Source: Eubacterium sp. MSJ-33
GTDB taxonomy: Bacteria; Bacillota; Clostridia; Lachnospirales; Lachnospiraceae
Direction of reading: 5' to 3'
Length of the DNA: 64,000 nt
NCBI RefSeq assembly: GCF_022174665.1
Contig: NZ_CP076562.1
Location: 684,001 to 748,000, forward strand
Position 1 is the stretch's first letter, and every line of letters starts with the position of its first letter. The position numbers and the translations under genes are program-made. A model generated the notes under the pieces. That model was not told the DNA's origin. It did no database searches and was given only the letters and a program-made list of their open reading frames with translations. Positions 46,263 through 54,548 of this stretch are shown here, in pieces.

Positions 46263-47039
46263 TCAGTTTAAATGCTCATATTGCTCTATTTTACTATTTT
46301 TCTTAGTATTTATCAAGTCATATAAACAATTCATTGCAGTATGAATGCCTCCCATCCGGTCAATGATTCCAACCTCTACCGCCTGTCTGCCGACTAACAC
46401 TGACCCAATGTCCTTTGTCAGTTCCTTCGTATTAAACATGATTTCCCGCAATTCCTCTTCCTTGATAGAACAATGATTCGATGTGAATTCAATGATACGA
46501 TCCTGCATACGTTCTATATATTCGTAGTTCTGTGTCACTCCAAGTACCGTTCCATTCATTCGGATCGGATGCACAACCATGGTTGCCGATGGCACAATAA
46601 ACGTCACATCCCCCGATACCGCCAGTGGTACACCAATCGAATGTCCACCTCCAAGCACAAGACACACCTTCGGTTTACTCAGAGATGCAATCATTTCCGC
46701 AATCGCAAGTCCCGCCTCTACATCGCCGCCTACAGTATTCAAAAGCACCATCAGTCCATCAATATCCTCATCATCCTCCACCGCCGCAAGCTGTGGCAGG
46801 ATATGTTCATACTTACTTGTCTTCGAGGACGAGCCGAGATTTTCATGCCCCTCAATTTCCCCTATGATGTTTAAGAGATGAATTCGATGATGATACCTGT
46901 TTTTCGACAAAGTGATCTGTCCATAATCAGTGATCAGACTTCCCTGTTTTTGCTGGTTATCCATCCCGCTTCCTTCCTGTTTCTGCCGGCTATCCATATG
47001 AAATGCCTGATTCTTCGCTGTTTCTTCCTGTCTCTCCAA
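46263..47039 (-). CDS. tepA: ClpP-like protease TepA, TTG start
   Basis: This 258-residue ClpP-fold protein is related to Bacillus TepA (YmfB), once proposed to aid secretion. The nucleophile Ser lies in GGGHSIGVPLA and the His in MVVHPIRMNG, both conserved; LLNTVGGDVEAGLAIAEMI is the usual strand-helix. Residues 1-40 are a Gln/Lys-rich extension with two near-repeats (DSRQKQEGSG, DNQQKQGS). Start is TTG at 47039 with GGAGG 9 bp upstream. It stands directly before ftsK/spoIIIE. Confidence 0.88.
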   Translation of the reverse strand: MERQEETAKNQAFHMDSRQKQEGSGMDNQQKQGSLITDYGQITLSKNRYHHRIHLLNIIGEIEGHENLGSSSKTSKYEHILPQLAAVEDDEDIDGLMVLLNTVGGDVEAGLAIAEMIASLSKPKVCLVLGGGHSIGVPLAVSGDVTFIVPSATMVVHPIRMNGTVLGVTQNYEYIERMQDRIIEFTSNHCSIKEEELREIMFNTKELTKDIGSVLVGRQAVEVGIIDRMGGIHTAMNCLYDLINTKKNSKIEQYEHLN

Positions 47040-47092
47040 TGTTTCTTACCTCCGTTCACAAAATTTTCTCATAGATATTATGCACATTTTGT

Positions 47093-47121
47093 TTGACTTT
47101 TATAAATGCGGAAACTATAAT
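47093..47121 (+). promoter_or_regulatory. Strong sigma-A promoter for the pyrophosphatase gene
   Basis: TTGACT (47093-47098), exactly 17 bp, TATAAT (47116-47121): near-perfect consensus. The start would be near 47128, with an AT-rich leader and GGAGG before the ATG at 47176. Confidence 0.75.
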
Positions 47122-47175
47122 AGCAACGCAAAGTAGCTAATTTTGATTTTTCTATAAATTACGGAGGTTTGATGA

Positions 47176-48834
47176 ATGGAAACACAAAACAAAGACAAAG
47201 TATATGTTATCGGACACAAAAATCCGGATACTGACTCTATCTGTTCTTCCATCTGCTACGCCTATTTAAAACGGCAGATCACCGGAAATGATTACGTGCC
47301 AATGCGTGCTGGAGAAATCAACGCCGAAACCAAATACGTACTGAATGCATTTTCAGCAACCGTACCCGAATATATGGAGAATGTCTCCACACAGGTAAAG
47401 GACGTGGAATATCGTCATATTGACGGCGTTGACGGAGAGATTTCCATCAAAAATGCATGGGAAATCCTGAGTGAATCCGGTGCCACCACCCTTCCATCAG
47501 TGAATGAAAACGGCAACTTAGTCGGACTGATCACCGTGCGTGACATTGCCATGACTTACATGGAAGTCTACGACAACCGAGTCATTGCATCCGCACACAC
47601 GCCATATAAAAACATTATCAACACACTCTCCGCCGATCTGATTGTCGGCGATGAGAAAGATTATGTACATACCGGAAAGGTGCTGATTTCCGCCGCCAAC
47701 CCGGACATGATGGAAAACTACATTGAAAAAGGCGATATCGTCATCCTCGGTAACCGTTACGAGTCACAGCTTTGCGCAATCGAGATGGATGCGCAGTGTA
47801 TCATCATCTGTGACGGTGCGGTCGTATCGAAGACGATCACAAAACTCGCTGAAGATCACAACTGCTCGATCATCCGTACGCCATATGATACTTATACGGC
47901 AGCACGTCTGATCAACCAGAGTATTCCAATCCGTTACTTTATGAAGAAGGATAATCTGATCACTTTCTCGACCGAAGATTATATCCGGGATATCCGTACG
48001 GTTATGGCAGGCAAGCGCCACCAGTACTATCCTGTCCTGAATGAATATGGAAAATACGTGGGACTGATCTCCCAGCGAAATTATTTGAATGCGAACCCGA
48101 AGAAGGTCATCTTGGTTGACCACAACGAACATGCACAGGCAGTTGACGGTATCGAAGAAGTCCAGCTTCTTGAAATCATTGATCACCACAGACTGGGCGG
48201 ACTGCAGACAATGAATCCGGTTTATTTCCGCAACCAGCCACTTGGCTGTACCGCAACGATCATCTATCAGATGTTCGAAGAAAACCATGTTGAAATTCCG
48301 AAGCAGATTGCCGGACTGTTATGTTCTGCGATCATTTCCGATACTTTGATGTTCCGCTCTCCGACCTGCACACAGATCGATGAGCATACCTGTCGGAAGC
48401 TTGCAAAGATCGCGAACATCGATATCGAAGCGTATGCAATCGCCATGTTTAACGCCGGAAGCAAGCTGATGAACGAGACAGACGAAGAGATCTTCCATCA
48501 GGATTACAAAGTGTTCTCCTCCGAGAACCTGAAATTCGGTATCGGACAGATCACAGCATTTAACTCTACGATGTTAGATGCCGTCAAGCCACGTATCCTG
48601 AAATACATGGAAAGCATCTACAACCAGAGTGAAGCCGATATGCTGTTCTTCATGCTGACAAATATCTTCAAAGAAAGCACTGAGCTTTTATACTATGGCA
48701 AGAACTCCGAAGAACTGCTTGAAAAAGCCTTCAAGCTCGACGAAGTATCCGGCGGCAGCATCAATCTGCCGGGTGTTGTATCCAGAAAGAAGCAGATCTT
48801 GCCGATGATCGTAAATGCCGCGAATAATATGTAG
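47176..48834 (+). CDS. Manganese-dependent inorganic pyrophosphatase with regulatory CBS domains
   Basis: This 552-residue DHH-family enzyme hydrolyses pyrophosphate to phosphate. The N-terminal catalytic part starts KVYVIGHKNPDTDSICSS; CBS domains (about 70-125 and 250-305) with a DRTGG-type insert between them follow; the DHH motif IIDHHRLGG is near 335, then the DHHA2 C-terminus. In relatives adenine nucleotides bind the CBS pair and switch activity, and the insert binds diadenosine polyphosphates. GGAGG lies 8 bp before the ATG. The gene's own terminator is broken by an IS element. Confidence 0.92.
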   Translation: METQNKDKVYVIGHKNPDTDSICSSICYAYLKRQITGNDYVPMRAGEINAETKYVLNAFSATVPEYMENVSTQVKDVEYRHIDGVDGEISIKNAWEILSESGATTLPSVNENGNLVGLITVRDIAMTYMEVYDNRVIASAHTPYKNIINTLSADLIVGDEKDYVHTGKVLISAANPDMMENYIEKGDIVILGNRYESQLCAIEMDAQCIIICDGAVVSKTITKLAEDHNCSIIRTPYDTYTAARLINQSIPIRYFMKKDNLITFSTEDYIRDIRTVMAGKRHQYYPVLNEYGKYVGLISQRNYLNANPKKVILVDHNEHAQAVDGIEEVQLLEIIDHHRLGGLQTMNPVYFRNQPLGCTATIIYQMFEENHVEIPKQIAGLLCSAIISDTLMFRSPTCTQIDEHTCRKLAKIANIDIEAYAIAMFNAGSKLMNETDEEIFHQDYKVFSSENLKFGIGQITAFNSTMLDAVKPRILKYMESIYNQSEADMLFFMLTNIFKESTELLYYGKNSEELLEKAFKLDEVSGGSINLPGVVSRKKQILPMIVNAANNM

Positions 48835-48898
48835 GATATGCAATCAGAAAATGCCTATAACGCAAAAAAGACATTTCCAAGCAACTCAGATTTGTACC

Positions 48899-48916
48899 GA
48901 CCCCCAAAAGTTAGAC
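48899..48916 (+). repeat. IS left inverted repeat
   Basis: GACCCCCAAAAGTTAGAC, an exact reverse complement of the right repeat at 50412-50429. The terminal 6 bp outside (TGTACC) match the other end (TGAGGT) only at TG. Confidence 0.9.
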
Positions 48917-48949
48917 CAAAAATCTAACGATTGGGAGGTCGGTATTTTT

Positions 48950-49531
48950 ATGGCAAAATATAGTTTTGAATTTAAGAAAAAAGTAGTAATTGCTTATTTG
49001 AACGGCGAAGGAGGGTACAACTATCTAGCACAAAAGTACAATGTAAAAAACAAAAGACAAGTGTTAAATTGGGTGGACTATTATAATAAATTCGGCGATG
49101 CTGGTTTGATGCGATCAAGAGAAAAAAAGAATTATTCTTTTGAATTTAAGCTTCATGTGGTAGAGTTATATTTATCAAGTGAGGTTTCATATCAGGAGTT
49201 AGCATTGTCTCAAGGAATAAATAATGCAGCAATGATTGCTCAATGGGTTCAAGGCTTTCGGATTGCTGGTCCTGACGCATTGAGACCTAAGAAGAAAGGT
49301 CGTAAGAAAACATTGAATCAAAAAGACAATCATAAAACTAAAACCTCTTCGTTTGAAGAGCGTGCAGTGGATACCAGCGCAGAACATGTCAAAGAACTTG
49401 AAGATGAGTTATTAAAGTTAAGGATAGAGAACGCCTTTTTAAAAGAACTGAGGAGACTGCGTTTAGAGGACGAAGCAAAAATGAGAGATGTGCAAGAGTC
49501 ATCCACAGCCTCCGAAGAGAATTCAAACTAA
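48950..49531 (+). CDS. IS3-family transposase OrfA (DNA-binding)
   Basis: This 193-residue protein has two helix-turn-helix units (about 5-55, FKKKVVIAYLNGEGGYNYLAQKYNVKNKRQVLNWV; about 60-115, FKLHVVELYLSSEVSYQELALSQGINNAAMIAQWV), the IS150-type arrangement. A basic stretch and a leucine-zipper-like helix (VKELEDELLKLRIENAFLKELRRL) follow. It binds IS ends and controls transposition. The ATG at 48950 has GGGAGG upstream, so the longer frame from 48815 across the IS boundary is not used. Confidence 0.9.
   Translation: MAKYSFEFKKKVVIAYLNGEGGYNYLAQKYNVKNKRQVLNWVDYYNKFGDAGLMRSREKKNYSFEFKLHVVELYLSSEVSYQELALSQGINNAAMIAQWVQGFRIAGPDALRPKKKGRKKTLNQKDNHKTKTSSFEERAVDTSAEHVKELEDELLKLRIENAFLKELRRLRLEDEAKMRDVQESSTASEENSN
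49475..49483 (+). other. Probable -1 translational frameshift site in IS
   Basis: GCA AAA ATG in the orfA frame contains a run of five A (49477-49481). A -1 slip here would fuse OrfA to OrfB. OrfB-like residues (VIHSLRREFKLKDLLSYTGM) are already readable in the -1 frame from about 49500, before any start codon in that frame, which supports the fusion. Confidence 0.55.
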
Positions 49532-49554
49532 AAGATCTTCTCTCATATACAGGT

Positions 49555-50373
49555 ATGCCGAAAGCAACCTACATGTACTGGCAAAAGCGATTTGATAGAG
49601 AAAATCCGGATGCTGAATTAGAGGCTAAAATGCTAGAACTACACGCAGAGCACAAAGACTACGGCTATCGAAGAATGAAGGCAGAATTATGCAATCAAGG
49701 CTACGTGGTGAATAAAAAGAAAGTACAGAAGTTAATGCAACGACTAAATCTTCAAGTGACATCTTTCACTAGAAAATCTCGTAAGTATAGCTCTTATCGT
49801 GGAAAAGTGGGAACAGTTGCTCCGAATAGAATTAGACGACGATTTCACACCAATATACCGCATCAGAAGATTACAACAGATACAACAGAGTTTAAGTATT
49901 ACGAGATAGATGAAAAAGGACGAATGGTGATGCAGAAGTTATATCTTGACCCATTTATGGATATGTATAATGGAGAAATCATAAGCTTTGGTATTGATAA
50001 ACGACCATCTGCACAAAGTGTAATGACTGCTCTGGAAGAAGCAATCACAATCACTTCTGATTGTCGGTTTAGGAGAACATTTCACTCGGATCAAGGGTGG
50101 GCATATCAGATGAAGACTTACTCTCATAGATTAAGAGAAAATCGTATTTTTCAAAGTATGTCACGGAAAGGGAACTGCTATGATAATTCTGTTATGGAGA
50201 ACTTCTTTGGATTATTAAAACAGGAAATATACTATGGTGTTGTATACTATAGCTTTGATGAACTTAAATTGGCGATTGAAAAATATATCAAGTATTACAA
50301 TGAAAAACGTATCAAAGAGAAACTAGGATGGCTCAGCCCTGTACAATACAGGAAACGCCTCTTGGCTGCATAA
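49555..50373 (+). CDS. IS3-family transposase OrfB (DDE catalytic part)
   Basis: From the first ATG this is 272 residues; family similarity starts upstream in the same frame, consistent with production as an OrfAB fusion. The HTH_21-like EHKDYGYRRMKAEL region comes first, then the integrase core with the DDE triad: Asp in TTDTTEFKYY, Asp in FHSDQGWAY, Glu in NFFGLLKQEIYY. It cuts and joins the IS ends. The chain ends normally with YNEKRIKEKLGWLSPVQYR. Confidence 0.92.
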   Translation: MPKATYMYWQKRFDRENPDAELEAKMLELHAEHKDYGYRRMKAELCNQGYVVNKKKVQKLMQRLNLQVTSFTRKSRKYSSYRGKVGTVAPNRIRRRFHTNIPHQKITTDTTEFKYYEIDEKGRMVMQKLYLDPFMDMYNGEIISFGIDKRPSAQSVMTALEEAITITSDCRFRRTFHSDQGWAYQMKTYSHRLRENRIFQSMSRKGNCYDNSVMENFFGLLKQEIYYGVVYYSFDELKLAIEKYIKYYNEKRIKEKLGWLSPVQYRKRLLAA

Positions 50374-50381
50374 ATGAAAAA

Positions 50382-50406
50382 TGCGAAGTGGAAAATCCAC
50401 TTCGCA
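50382..50406 (+). repeat. Hairpin at the 3' end of the IS
   Basis: TGCGAAGTGGA and TCCACTTCGCA are exact complements around AAA. There is no T-run, so it may block outside transcription or translation rather than terminate. Confidence 0.6.
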
Positions 50407-50411
50407 ATAAA

Positions 50412-50429
50412 GTCTAACTTTTGGGGGTC
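50412..50429 (-). repeat. IS right inverted repeat
   Basis: GTCTAACTTTTGGGGGTC, exact complement of the left repeat at 48899-48916. Confidence 0.9.
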
Positions 50430-50494
50430 ACCTCAATTGGGAATGTCTCTTTTTATTTTTAAATATAATATATTCCATTATAAGCAAGATGTTA

Positions 50495-51889
50495 TTATAC
50501 CATTTGTACCAACCAGACGTCACTCTTCACCATAAAAAATCCGATTGTCGCCTTAATTAATTCTGTTGCCTGTACCAAAAAATACACGCTCACAATGCCA
50601 AGTCCCGTAAAATGCGCCAGCACATACGCACACGGAACAACAATTACCCACGTATACACGGAGTCAAACAAGAACGTAACCAATGTCTTACCACCCGACC
50701 GTAAGGTGAAATAAAAAGTATGGCTCATGGAACAAATCGGCATCAAAAGTGCAGATATACTCATGAACGATGTAGCAAGCATCTTAATTTCATCCGTTGT
50801 GTTATAGATATGTGGGAAAAACCTGCCAACTACAAACATCACTGCTGCAACAAGGATACAACAAAATACACTGAACACGATCATCTTATTATCAGCGTCT
50901 TTCGCCTGTTCCAATTCTCCAGCTCCCAGATACTGTCCCACAATAATGCTTATGCAGGCACCAAGCTGAATATATACAATATTAAACAGATTCGTTATTG
51001 TCGTTGCAATGTTTAAACCGGCAACCACTTCGAGTCCACGCACCGAATAGCACTGTGTCACTGCTGTCATTCCCGCCGCCCAAAGAAGTTCATTCAGCAT
51101 AAGTGGAAATCCTTTGATTAAAATTGCCTTAAATTCTTCTACCGGCATACCGAATCCCCGGTATGCACCAATCAAATACTTATTCTTTTCTTTATGGGTA
51201 TGTGCCCAGATCACGATAATTGCAGCTTCTATATAACGAGCCAGTATCGTTGCAAGTGCTGCTCCCATAACACCAAGTTCTGGGAATGGTCCAATCCCAA
51301 ATATCAGCAGATAATCTAACACTGCATTGCTACCAACTGCCACAAAACTTGCAACCATCGGTACAAATGTCTGTCCGGTTTCCTTAATGTTAGTCGCATA
51401 TGACTGTGTAATCGCAAAAGGAACCAGACCTATCATCATAATGGACAGATACTGTTTTCCATACCGCAACGCAACTTCTGTTGCACCCGTTCCTGCCGTG
51501 TCCGTAAGATACAGCGATATCAGATTCCCGCCATTCGTGACAAATAACGTAATTGCAAGTATTGTCACAAACATAGTTGCATACAGTTTAAATCGGAATG
51601 AGTACATATGTCCCTCATGGTTTCCTTTTCCAAAATACTGTGCGCCAAAAATACTTGCCGCCGACGCCGCGCCAAAGATTGCCAGATTATATACAAAAAT
51701 CAGCTGGTTTACAATCGCGACACCAGACATTTGCTCGGTGCCAAGCTGTCCGACCATAATATTATCTAAAAAACTAACCAGATTTGTAATCGCATTCTGT
51801 AAAATCATCGGCAAAGCAAGTAGTAAATATCGTTTATAGAACGCACGATCACCAATAAAATTTTTGATTTGAAATTTTCTTTTTTCCAT
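50495..51889 (-). CDS. MATE family efflux transporter
   Basis: This 464-residue membrane protein has 12 hydrophobic segments in two similar halves, the MATE pattern. LALPMILQNAITNLVSFLDNIMVGQLGTEQMSGVAIVNQLIF at the start is typical of MatE domains. It exports cationic drugs or metabolites in exchange for Na+ or H+; substrate unknown. It is monocistronic: a cellobiose phosphorylase terminator lies upstream and the IS/terminator remnant downstream. GGAAGGGGG precedes the ATG. Confidence 0.9.
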   Translation of the reverse strand: MEKRKFQIKNFIGDRAFYKRYLLLALPMILQNAITNLVSFLDNIMVGQLGTEQMSGVAIVNQLIFVYNLAIFGAASAASIFGAQYFGKGNHEGHMYSFRFKLYATMFVTILAITLFVTNGGNLISLYLTDTAGTGATEVALRYGKQYLSIMMIGLVPFAITQSYATNIKETGQTFVPMVASFVAVGSNAVLDYLLIFGIGPFPELGVMGAALATILARYIEAAIIVIWAHTHKEKNKYLIGAYRGFGMPVEEFKAILIKGFPLMLNELLWAAGMTAVTQCYSVRGLEVVAGLNIATTITNLFNIVYIQLGACISIIVGQYLGAGELEQAKDADNKMIVFSVFCCILVAAVMFVVGRFFPHIYNTTDEIKMLATSFMSISALLMPICSMSHTFYFTLRSGGKTLVTFLFDSVYTWVIVVPCAYVLAHFTGLGIVSVYFLVQATELIKATIGFFMVKSDVWLVQMV

Positions 51890-51940
51890 TTCAGCAGATT
51901 CCCCCTTCCTATATTTAATAATAACGAGTCATACGACAAA

Positions 51941-51971
51941 ATATGGTGGGCATAGAATCTACCCACCATAT
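51941..51971 (-). terminator. Intrinsic terminator after cellobiose phosphorylase gene
   Basis: ATATGGTGGG (51941-51950) and CCCACCATAT (51962-51971) pair perfectly; on the minus strand TTTTGTCG follows. It isolates the phosphorylase from the MATE gene. Confidence 0.8.
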
Positions 51972-52011
51972 CACATAATCATAATATTATATTTACGTCT
52001 TATATCTGCAA

Positions 52012-54414
52012 TTACATCGTCAGAACAATCTCATTTACATCTGCAAGCTCGCTTGCCGCAATGTAGTTATCATTCATTTCCTTGCCATTTACAACAAGAC
52101 TTGTATAACCGCTCTCTGCGCCATTTGGATTCTTTACAACAATATGAAGCTTCTTTCCGCGGAAGTCCTTGTTGATCTCGAATTCCTTCCAGTCAGATGG
52201 AATCGATGGTGCAATACGAAGTCCGTCGAAGTCCGGACGCATACCAAGGATACCCTCGACACATCCAACCATAACTGTCGATGCTGTACCGGTCAGCCAG
52301 TGTACATGTGCTCTGCCCTCGAATGGGCTTTCTGAACTCTCTGTAAACTGTCCATGGCAATATGGCTCCAGCTTTCTGATCTCTGCCTTATCATTCATGG
52401 ATGCAGGTGAGCTCTCTGTGAAATACTCAAATGCACGGTTTCCATGTCCCATCAGAGATTCTGCCAAGATGATCCAGCCCTGCGGCTGTGAGAAGATACC
52501 ACCGTTTTCCTTTGTGGATGGATTGAACAAAAGCATCAATGCTCCCTCAAACGCATGATCCACATAGGATGGTGCCATCAGACGTACGCCATATGGTGTA
52601 TTTAATTCTCTATGTACAGACTCCAGTGCCTTCTCTGCCTGATCCTTTGTAGCAAGGCCACTGATAACTGCCCATGACTGTGGATTCAACCACATATTTG
52701 CCTCAGGATCATGTTTAGAACCGATAATCATGCCGTCTTCCTTGTATCCACGGATATAACGATCATCCTCCCAGCACTTTGTCTGAATGATATCGCCAAG
52801 TTCCTTCTGAATCTTATCCAGATATGCGATATATTCTGTATCATTTTTCTGCTTTGCGAAGATACGGAGCACGCTCATCGCATAGTAAAGCTGCATTGCA
52901 ACAAATGTTGACTCGCCCTGCTTGCCAAGACGTAAGCAGTCATTCCAGTCTGCATGCAGACCTGCCGGCATACGATTGTTTCCAAGATGATTCATAGAGA
53001 AATCAATCGCTCGCTTCAAATGCTCATATACCGTACCCTCTCCGCCATTTGCGAACAGGATTACCTCATCGATAAAGTCTGTATTTCCAGACTCTGCAAT
53101 ATACTTATAAACTGTTGGGAACAGCCACAATGCATCATCTGCACGGTATGCCGGATGTCCGGTTGCACGTACATAAGACTCATCATCCGGTGTATCCTCA
53201 TGACCTGCATTATGATCAAACTTTACAAGCGGAAGTCCACCGCCATTGTCTACCTGTGCAGACAACATGAAACGGATCTTCTCTAGCGCCATTTCCGGTG
53301 CTAAGTGAATCACACCCTGGATATCCTGAACGGTATCACGGTATCCGTATCCATTTCGAAGACCACAATAGGAAAATGATGCGGCTCTCGACCAGATAAA
53401 TGTCATGAAACACTGATATGCATTCCATGTATTGATCATCGCATTGAATGATTCACTTGGTGTCTTTACCTGGAAATGAGACAGTTTTCCATGCCAGTAT
53501 TCCTTCAACTCCGCAAGCTCTGCTTCACTCTGTGCATGCACATCTGCATAGCTGTTCATCACTGCCTCTGTCTCTGCATCATTCTTCATACCGAGTACAA
53601 ATGCAATCTCCTTGCTCTCGCCCGGTGCGAGTGTGATCTTAGTCTCCAAAGCGCCGCAGGCGTTACTGTTATAATTGAGACTATTTCCACAATCACCGTT
53701 TTCAACACCGGCCGGATTGCCATAACCATGATATCTGCCAAGAAACGCTTCCTTATCTCCGGCATAGCTTGCAACCTCTGCGCCAGCCAAACCAAAGAAT
53801 CTTGTAAATGCAACACTTCCGTTGATGGCCGCACCCTTATTCACGTTCTCATTGATTACCTGCTTGATGCGGTTTCCCATAAAATACGTTCTTGTGATAA
53901 AGAGTGTATACTGCAGATTGACCTGATCCTGCTCATAGTTGTTATCATTTGTAAATTCACAGTAACCAAAGACGGACAGGTTACGAGGCTTGTCAGAATC
54001 ATTCGTAACCTTCAACTTCCATACCTCATGTGTCTTATCAAGTGGTACATAGTAAAGCACAGAGCTCTTGATGCCTGCATATTCTGCATTCATATACGTA
54101 TAGCCTGTACCGTGATGACACTCACTCTTGTAGCTGTCCAAATCTTTTCCTACCGGCTGCCAGGAAGCTGACCAGTAATCTTTGCTGTCATTGTCACGCA
54201 AATAGATATATCTGCCCGGCTGGTCAAAGCTGTTGAAGATATATCGAAGAATTCTTCCGTTTGCACCAGACTTTACAAAGCTATATCCACCGGCATTGTT
54301 GGAAATGATTGCGCCGTATTCCGGAGAACCAAGGTAGTTCGCCCAAGGTGCCGGTGTGTCCGGTCTGTCAATCACATATTCCTTATTTGCCTCATCAAAG
54401 TATCCATATCTCAT
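52012..54414 (-). CDS. Cellobiose phosphorylase (GH94)
   Basis: This 800-residue cytosolic enzyme splits cellobiose with phosphate into glucose-1-phosphate and glucose, saving ATP in cellulose-derived sugar use. The RYGYFDEANKEYVIDRPDTPAPWANYLG start, the N-terminal beta-sandwich, the (alpha/alpha)6 barrel with ADWNDCLRLG (general acid Asp in NDC) and LTGTASTVMVG all fit GH94 cellobiose phosphorylase; length agrees. No ABC transporter or regulator adjoins. AGGGAGG precedes the ATG, and an inverted repeat at 54458-54517 lies upstream. Cellodextrin phosphorylase is longer, hence less likely. Confidence 0.9.
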   Translation of the reverse strand: MRYGYFDEANKEYVIDRPDTPAPWANYLGSPEYGAIISNNAGGYSFVKSGANGRILRYIFNSFDQPGRYIYLRDNDSKDYWSASWQPVGKDLDSYKSECHHGTGYTYMNAEYAGIKSSVLYYVPLDKTHEVWKLKVTNDSDKPRNLSVFGYCEFTNDNNYEQDQVNLQYTLFITRTYFMGNRIKQVINENVNKGAAINGSVAFTRFFGLAGAEVASYAGDKEAFLGRYHGYGNPAGVENGDCGNSLNYNSNACGALETKITLAPGESKEIAFVLGMKNDAETEAVMNSYADVHAQSEAELAELKEYWHGKLSHFQVKTPSESFNAMINTWNAYQCFMTFIWSRAASFSYCGLRNGYGYRDTVQDIQGVIHLAPEMALEKIRFMLSAQVDNGGGLPLVKFDHNAGHEDTPDDESYVRATGHPAYRADDALWLFPTVYKYIAESGNTDFIDEVILFANGGEGTVYEHLKRAIDFSMNHLGNNRMPAGLHADWNDCLRLGKQGESTFVAMQLYYAMSVLRIFAKQKNDTEYIAYLDKIQKELGDIIQTKCWEDDRYIRGYKEDGMIIGSKHDPEANMWLNPQSWAVISGLATKDQAEKALESVHRELNTPYGVRLMAPSYVDHAFEGALMLLFNPSTKENGGIFSQPQGWIILAESLMGHGNRAFEYFTESSPASMNDKAEIRKLEPYCHGQFTESSESPFEGRAHVHWLTGTASTVMVGCVEGILGMRPDFDGLRIAPSIPSDWKEFEINKDFRGKKLHIVVKNPNGAESGYTSLVVNGKEMNDNYIAASELADVNEIVLTM

Positions 54415-54457
54415 GAGGTACCCTCCCTAATTTATAGTTTTTTGCTTTAGATAAGTA

Positions 54458-54517
54458 GTGCATAATCACCATCTTATACAAACGCATCGCCTGTTTTAAG
54501 AAATGGCAATTATGCAC
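54458..54517. promoter_or_regulatory. Imperfect 15-bp inverted repeat upstream of cellobiose phosphorylase
   Basis: GTGCATAATCACCAT (54458-54472) and ATGGCAATTATGCAC (54503-54517) pair at 13 of 15 positions with a 30-bp spacer. No T-run, so an operator pair or leader fold for the sugar gene is more likely than a terminator; it could also fold after the pnp stop. Confidence 0.5.
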
Positions 54518-54548
54518 AACTCTATTTGAAACCTATTTAATTCGTTTT

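Larger units (their letters stand above)
48893..50435 (+). mobile_element. IS3-family (IS150-like) insertion sequence, apparently intact
   Basis: The element of 1543 bp starts TG and ends CA. It has 18-bp perfect inverted repeats (48899-48916 and 50412-50429) set 6 bp inside both ends, a direct 3-bp target repeat ATT (48890-48892, 50436-50438), orfA and orfB in a -1 frame relation, and a hairpin at 50382-50406 after orfB. All features needed for movement look intact. The base composition (A-rich) differs from neighbouring genes, as expected for recent arrival. Confidence 0.92.
48865..50456 (+). terminator. Pyrophosphatase terminator split by the IS3 element
   Basis: The left part AAAAAA-GACATTTCC (48864-48878) lies just before the IS, and the right part GGGAATGTC-TCTTTTTA (50439-50456) just after it. 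Joined through the 3-bp ATT target duplication they give a hairpin with a 9-bp stem (one G-U pair), a 14-nt loop and a T-run. The insertion is in the loop. Confidence 0.75.

Noticed and set aside
48815..48949. Extended OrfA start outside the IS
   Set aside because: It would begin inside the pyrophosphatase gene and cross the IS boundary; a good site exists at 48950.
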